Source: Phycisphaerales bacterium (GTDB lineage: Bacteria > Pseudomonadota > Gammaproteobacteria > Competibacterales > Competibacteraceae). Taken from it: a stretch of DNA of 9,017 nucleotides. The notes under the pieces are model-generated. The model saw only the letters and a program-made list of their open reading frames with translations. It made no database searches and was not told where the DNA came from. Within the stretch, counting starts at the first letter, position 1, and each line of letters starts with the position of its first letter. Where the stretch lies: NCBI GenBank assembly GCA_014879435.1, contig JACSSB010000157.1, forward strand, positions 1 to 9,017, read 5' to 3'. This document shows positions 6,103 to 9,017 of this stretch, piece after piece. The translations under genes were made by a program, and so were the position numbers.

Positions 6103-7117
6103 CTCATTCATCGATGCTGGCGGTTTGCTGATTCTGCCTCGCCTTCAGGTACAAAACGCCAACGCAATTTCTGGCCCGTTGACTTGGGGGTTCCCCTCCC
6201 CGACCGCGTTTACTGGTTTCGTCCATGCCTTGGAACGACGCCTGTCTCAAGGTTCACCTTACGATTTTGGCGAGGTGCGGGAAGGTTTCGGCGGGGTCGG
6301 AATCATTTGCCACGGTTTTCAACCGCAAGTTGCTCAACCGGCGGGCCGACGCACTCAGGTTTTTTGCCTGACCCGCAATCCGGTCTATGCCGGTTGGAAA
6401 AAGTTTGAAGACAAACCGGCTGCCATCGTTGAGGAAGGCCATGCTCATCTGGAAATCACGCTTATCGTGATCGTTAAGGATGGATTCGGTGAATACGATG
6501 GTGAGGAATTAGCCCGAACGGCTCACCATATCGCGCAAGGAATGCGCTTGGCAGGCGGTAGTATTCTTCCGGCTCGGTCGGGGGAACACTATACAGCGCG
6601 GTGGGAAGTCCTACCTGATGAAGTGGATGGGCAAAACGAGCTGTTCGCTAAGCTGCGTCGTCGTCTGCTACCCGGTTACGCCCTAGTACAGCGGGAAGAT
6701 CTGTTGGCCGAGCGCTTGACCGAGATTCGCGCTAACCAGCCTGATGCAACCGCGCTGGATGCTCTGCTGGATCTTTCCCGGCTCAATATCGAACCGGTCG
6801 GACCTGATCCCGCCAAGCCAGAGGAAATACTATGGCAAGTCCGCACGCGATCAGGTTGGTTGGTCCCGCTACCGATTGGCTATGCCGGTATTTCGCCCCT
6901 TTATCAACCGGGCGAGGTCGAGAATACCCGTGACGACAGCACACCGTTTCGCTTCGTGGAAAGCTTGTATTCGCTGGGTCAATGGATTGGTCCCCATCAC
7001 CTGAAACATCTCCAACAACTGTTCTGGCATACCAATACCGATATTAAAAATGGCCTTTATCGTTGTGTAAATCACTATTCAGAAGTAACGCTCAGTCCAC
7101 ACGCTGACATCGCATAA
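6095..7117 (+). CDS. csy2: Csy2 (Cas5f), crRNA 5'-handle-binding subunit
   Basis: Csy2 is the Cas5-type RAMP subunit that caps the Csy complex with Csy1 and holds the 8-nt crRNA handle. The 340-residue protein begins with the family signature LLILPRLQVQNANAISGPLTWGFPSP-type sequence (residues 11-36; shown here only as landmarks LPRLQVQNANAIS and LTWGFPSP). Further conserved blocks are QPAGRRTQVFCLTRNP near 81-96, RLAGGSILP in the middle and LYQPGEVENTRD near the C-terminus. It is slightly longer than the PA14 protein (about 327). The start overlaps the end of csy1 by 8 bases, implying translational coupling, and csy3 follows after 12 bases. No defects seen. Confidence 0.95.
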   Translation: MTSSFIDAGGLLILPRLQVQNANAISGPLTWGFPSPTAFTGFVHALERRLSQGSPYDFGEVREGFGGVGIICHGFQPQVAQPAGRRTQVFCLTRNPVYAGWKKFEDKPAAIVEEGHAHLEITLIVIVKDGFGEYDGEELARTAHHIAQGMRLAGGSILPARSGEHYTARWEVLPDEVDGQNELFAKLRRRLLPGYALVQREDLLAERLTEIRANQPDATALDALLDLSRLNIEPVGPDPAKPEEILWQVRTRSGWLVPLPIGYAGISPLYQPGEVENTRDDSTPFRFVESLYSLGQWIGPHHLKHLQQLFWHTNTDIKNGLYRCVNHYSEVTLSPHADIA

Positions 7118-7129
7118 GGAAACCGTCTC

Positions 7130-8293
7130 ATGGCTAAGAATGAATTAAAGACCGCCTCTGTCCTCGCTTTCGAACGTAAGCTTGATCCTTCTGATGCGCT
7201 ATTCAGTGCTGGACGCTGGGAGAATCGAGAACTTCTTACAAAAGAGGCGATAAAAAAGTTTGTTGATGATGCATTGAAAGCACATCCGCTGAAGGAACCA
7301 GCGACAGATGAGCACTACAGGAAGCTTATCGAGAAAAAGACCAAGGAAATAGAAAATACTTACTGGCCAGCGGTTAGTGTGCGTGAAAAATCGGTGCGTG
7401 GCACGATTTCCAACCGTTTGGCCGACAAAGATCAAAATAATGCTGCCAAACTGGATGCATCGATTCAGGCACCCAACCTACAAACTGTGGATGTAGCTAC
7501 TCTGCCTAACGATGCTGATACTCTGCGCGTTCGATTCACTTTGCGCGTTCTTGGCGGGGCCGGTATCCCATCGGCCTGTAATAACGCCAACTACCAGGAA
7601 AAATTGCAATACACCATCCAGCAGTATGCGAAACAGACGGGGTTTTCCGAACTAGCCCGTCGCTACGCCTGCAATCTGGCCGATGGTCGCTTTCTTTGGC
7701 GCAACCGGATTGGAGCGGAGCAGGTGGAGGTGCAAATTCGTTATCTGATTCAAGGTGAAACCCGCCAAGCCTGGGTCTTCAATGCTTATGATTTTTCCTT
7801 GCGAAATTTTGAAGTCCCAGATCATATCCAGGCTGATCTAGGTTCCCTGACCACTGTGATCGAACAGAGTTTATCTGGCAAGGATCATGTGTTACTGGAA
7901 GTGATCGCCTACGCCCGCGTTGGTGATGGCCAGGAAGTTTATCCCTCCCAGGAGTTGATCTTGGATCGGGGCGATAAAAAGGGTCAGAAAAGTAAAACGC
8001 TCTACACTGTGGGCGATATTGCGGCGATCCACAGTCAGAAAATCGGGAATGCCTTGCGCACCATCGATACTTGGTATCCCAATGAAGAGGGTATTGAGAT
8101 TGGTCCCATCGCTGTGGAGCCTTATGGTTCGGTGACCTCGCAAGGCAAAGCCTACCGCCAGCCCAAGGATAAAGCAGATTTTTATAACCTGCTGGATAAC
8201 TGGGTGTTGAAGGATAAAACGCCAGATATCGGTAACCAGCATTATGTGATGGCGACGTTAATTCGTGGTGGTGTCTTTGGCGAAAAGGATTGA
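7130..8293 (+). CDS. csy3: Csy3 (Cas7f), backbone subunit of the Csy complex
   Basis: Csy3 polymerises along the spacer part of the crRNA, six copies in the standard complex, and forms the helical backbone. Conserved blocks are ASVLAFERKLDPSDAL (9-24), VREKSVRGTISNRL, RVRFTLRVLGGAG, ARRYACNLADGRFLWRNR, QEVYPSQELILDRGDKKGQ and the C-terminal HYVMATLIRGGVFGE. At 387 residues it is about 45 longer than PA14 Csy3 (342). The extra length is one lysine- and glutamate-rich, probably helical segment at about residues 33-76, between SAGRW and WPAVSVREKS. AAGGA lies 9 bases before the ATG at 7130, a good ribosome binding site. This suits the subunit needed in most copies. It follows csy2 by 12 bases and precedes csy4 by 3. 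Confidence 0.96.
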   Translation: MAKNELKTASVLAFERKLDPSDALFSAGRWENRELLTKEAIKKFVDDALKAHPLKEPATDEHYRKLIEKKTKEIENTYWPAVSVREKSVRGTISNRLADKDQNNAAKLDASIQAPNLQTVDVATLPNDADTLRVRFTLRVLGGAGIPSACNNANYQEKLQYTIQQYAKQTGFSELARRYACNLADGRFLWRNRIGAEQVEVQIRYLIQGETRQAWVFNAYDFSLRNFEVPDHIQADLGSLTTVIEQSLSGKDHVLLEVIAYARVGDGQEVYPSQELILDRGDKKGQKSKTLYTVGDIAAIHSQKIGNALRTIDTWYPNEEGIEIGPIAVEPYGSVTSQGKAYRQPKDKADFYNLLDNWVLKDKTPDIGNQHYVMATLIRGGVFGEKD

Positions 8294-8296
8294 CGA

Positions 8297-8860
8297 ATGG
8301 ACGCTTATCTCGAAATCCGACTCCTACCCGACCCGGAGTTTATACCGACCACATTGATGAATGCTCTTTTCAGCAAGTTGCACCGTGCTTTAGTAGCGCA
8401 TGGCGAGCAAAATATCGGTGTGAGTTTCCCGGACGTTGGTAAGAATGATCGATCTTTAGGTGAGCGCCTACGCCTTCATAGTCACAAAGCCGAACTAGAG
8501 AAATTGATGGCTTCCAATTGGCTAGTGGGAATCCGGGATCATACGATAGTGAGTGAGGCTGTCGAGGTTCCTGCTCACGTTCAGCAGCGAATTGTGCGGC
8601 GCGTGCAGGCCAAAAGTAATCCTGAACGCTTACGCAGGCGGCTTATGCAGCGTAAAGGCATCGATCACGAAGCCGCAGCGCAAGCGATCCCGGATTCGGC
8701 GAGCGAGCGATTGACACTGCCCTATGTGATACTGACCAGTAGCAGCACCTGCCAACAGTTCCGGCTCTTCATTCAACATGGCCCGTTGGCCTCCACGCCA
8801 ACTATGGGGCGATTCACTCATTATGGCCTGAGTAGTACCACCACTATCCCTTGGTTCTGA
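8297..8860 (+). CDS. cas6f: Csy4 (Cas6f), crRNA-processing endoribonuclease
   Basis: Csy4 cuts the repeat 3' of its hairpin, leaving an 8-nt handle, and stays bound to the hairpin in the Csy complex. The 187-residue length equals that of PA14 Csy4. Active-site residues are in the same positions: H29, S148 and Y176. R102 and Q104, which read the base of the stem, are present, as is the arginine-rich helix NPERLRRRLMQRK (108-120) that grips the RNA major groove. Two bases of loop closure (G first, A last) expected by this enzyme are kept in the array repeat and in both pseudo-repeats of the mini-array. AAGGA (8285-8289) lies 7 bases before the ATG at 8297. It is the last gene of the operon, ending at the array leader. 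Confidence 0.97.
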   Translation: MDAYLEIRLLPDPEFIPTTLMNALFSKLHRALVAHGEQNIGVSFPDVGKNDRSLGERLRLHSHKAELEKLMASNWLVGIRDHTIVSEAVEVPAHVQQRIVRRVQAKSNPERLRRRLMQRKGIDHEAAAQAIPDSASERLTLPYVILTSSSTCQQFRLFIQHGPLASTPTMGRFTHYGLSSTTTIPWF

Positions 8861-8927
8861 CCCTTTTTTCGAGCCCTGCCGGTGAGCATTATGAATCAAT
8901 GACTTATCGGCAGCACAAAAAAAGGGT
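8860..8927. repeat. Long imperfect inverted repeat at the csy4 end / leader start
   Basis: ACCCTTTTTT (8860-8869) pairs perfectly with AAAAAAGGGT (8918-8927). Inside it, CTGCCG (8876-8881) pairs with CGGCAG (8908-8913). The internal loops are 6 and 4 bases and the apical loop is 26 bases. It starts at the last base of csy4. The A- and T-rich outer arms could end transcription in either direction, but the form is not a standard terminator. The apical loop contains the IHF site. Confidence 0.6.
8894..8906 (+). promoter_or_regulatory. IHF binding site in the array leader
   Basis: AATCAATGACTTA fits the IHF consensus WATCAANNNNTTR at every fixed position. It lies about 82 bases before the first repeat. 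IHF bending of the leader is known to guide Cas1-Cas2/3 to the first repeat in I-F systems. A leader-proximal second site is not a clear consensus match, but an AT-rich palindrome (AAAATCA-GCA-TGATTTT, 8958-8974) occupies that area. Confidence 0.6.
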
Positions 8928-8976
8928 AGTGAAGGCTAAAAAGTGGATTTTTCTTTAAAAATCAGCATGATTTTAG

Positions 8977-8985
8977 TGGTATACT
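8977..8985 (+). promoter_or_regulatory. Extended -10 of the CRISPR array promoter
   Basis: TGG-TATACT is an extended -10 with 5 of 6 consensus bases plus the TG motif. It ends 3 bases before the first repeat. No good -35 is visible at 16-18 bases upstream. Transcription would begin at about 8992, just before the first hairpin, so the first repeat could still be processed. Confidence 0.5.
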
Positions 8986-8988
8986 CTA

Positions 8989-9017
8989 GTTCACTGCCGA
9001 ATAGGCAGCTTAGAAAG
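8989..9017 (+). CRISPR. First repeat of a type I-F CRISPR array (array continues past the window)
   Basis: The 28-base repeat at 8989-9016 starts GTTCACTGCC and ends GGCAGCTTAGAAA. It differs from the well-known P. aeruginosa I-F repeat at only two positions. It has the 5-bp stem CTGCC/GGCAG, loop GAATA and handle CTTAGAAA. Base 9017 is the first spacer base. Only one repeat is visible, but its sequence, orientation and position after the leader make the call firm. The number and content of spacers cannot be known from here. Confidence 0.93.

Larger units (their letters stand above)
8861..8988 (+). other. CRISPR array leader
   Basis: This non-coding, AT-rich 128-base stretch lies between the csy4 stop and the first repeat, the usual place for a type I-F leader. 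It contains the inverted repeat, the IHF consensus site, an AT-rich palindrome at 8958-8974 and an extended -10 at its end. Spacer insertion is expected at its junction with the repeat at 8988/8989. Confidence 0.85.

Overview
The window holds a complete type I-F CRISPR-Cas locus, all genes on the + strand: cas1, a cas2-cas3 fusion, csy1 (cas8f), csy2 (cas5f), csy3 (cas7f) and csy4 (cas6f). A leader and the first repeat of a CRISPR array follow, and the array continues past the right edge. Gene content, gene order and close resemblance to the Pseudomonas aeruginosa PA14 I-F proteins (compared from memory) suggest a gammaproteobacterium. I cannot name the genus.

Layout. Positions 1-18 are probably the first six codons of a divergent minus-strand gene with a good AGGAG ribosome binding site. 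Positions 19-218 are non-coding sequence before cas1. cas1 and cas2-3 overlap by 4 bases (219-4501) and make the adaptation and target-degradation module. A 272-base gap (4502-4773) separates them from csy1-csy2-csy3-csy4 (4774-8860), which are tightly packed and encode the crRNA-guided Csy complex and its crRNA-processing nuclease. Positions 8861-8988 are the array leader, with a perfect IHF consensus site, a long inverted repeat and an extended -10 element. The first repeat is 8989-9016.

The most interesting part is the gap before csy1. Its minus strand carries two degenerate copies of the array repeat (4582-4609 and 4530-4557) around a 24-nt pseudo-spacer. The copy that would give the 5' handle keeps that handle exactly. 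The other keeps the Csy4 hairpin. Both keep a 5-bp stem and a GNRNA pentaloop. The pseudo-spacer matches 19 of 24 positions of a site at 4706-4729, about 45 bases before csy1. That site has the I-F PAM (CC), an unbroken 8-nt seed match, and overlaps the best candidate csy1 promoter. This is the arrangement expected of a Cas-regulating, crRNA-like RNA (CreR/CreTA type). The Csy complex would use it to repress its own operon without cutting, because the match is short and imperfect.

A working model: Csy4 processes both array transcripts and the mini-array RNA. When real crRNAs are scarce or the complex is disabled, repression of csy1-csy4 is relieved. cas1 and cas2-3 lie upstream of the mini-array and would escape this control. 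The protein genes are ordinary, except for an extra lysine-rich segment of about 45 residues near the N-terminus of Csy3.
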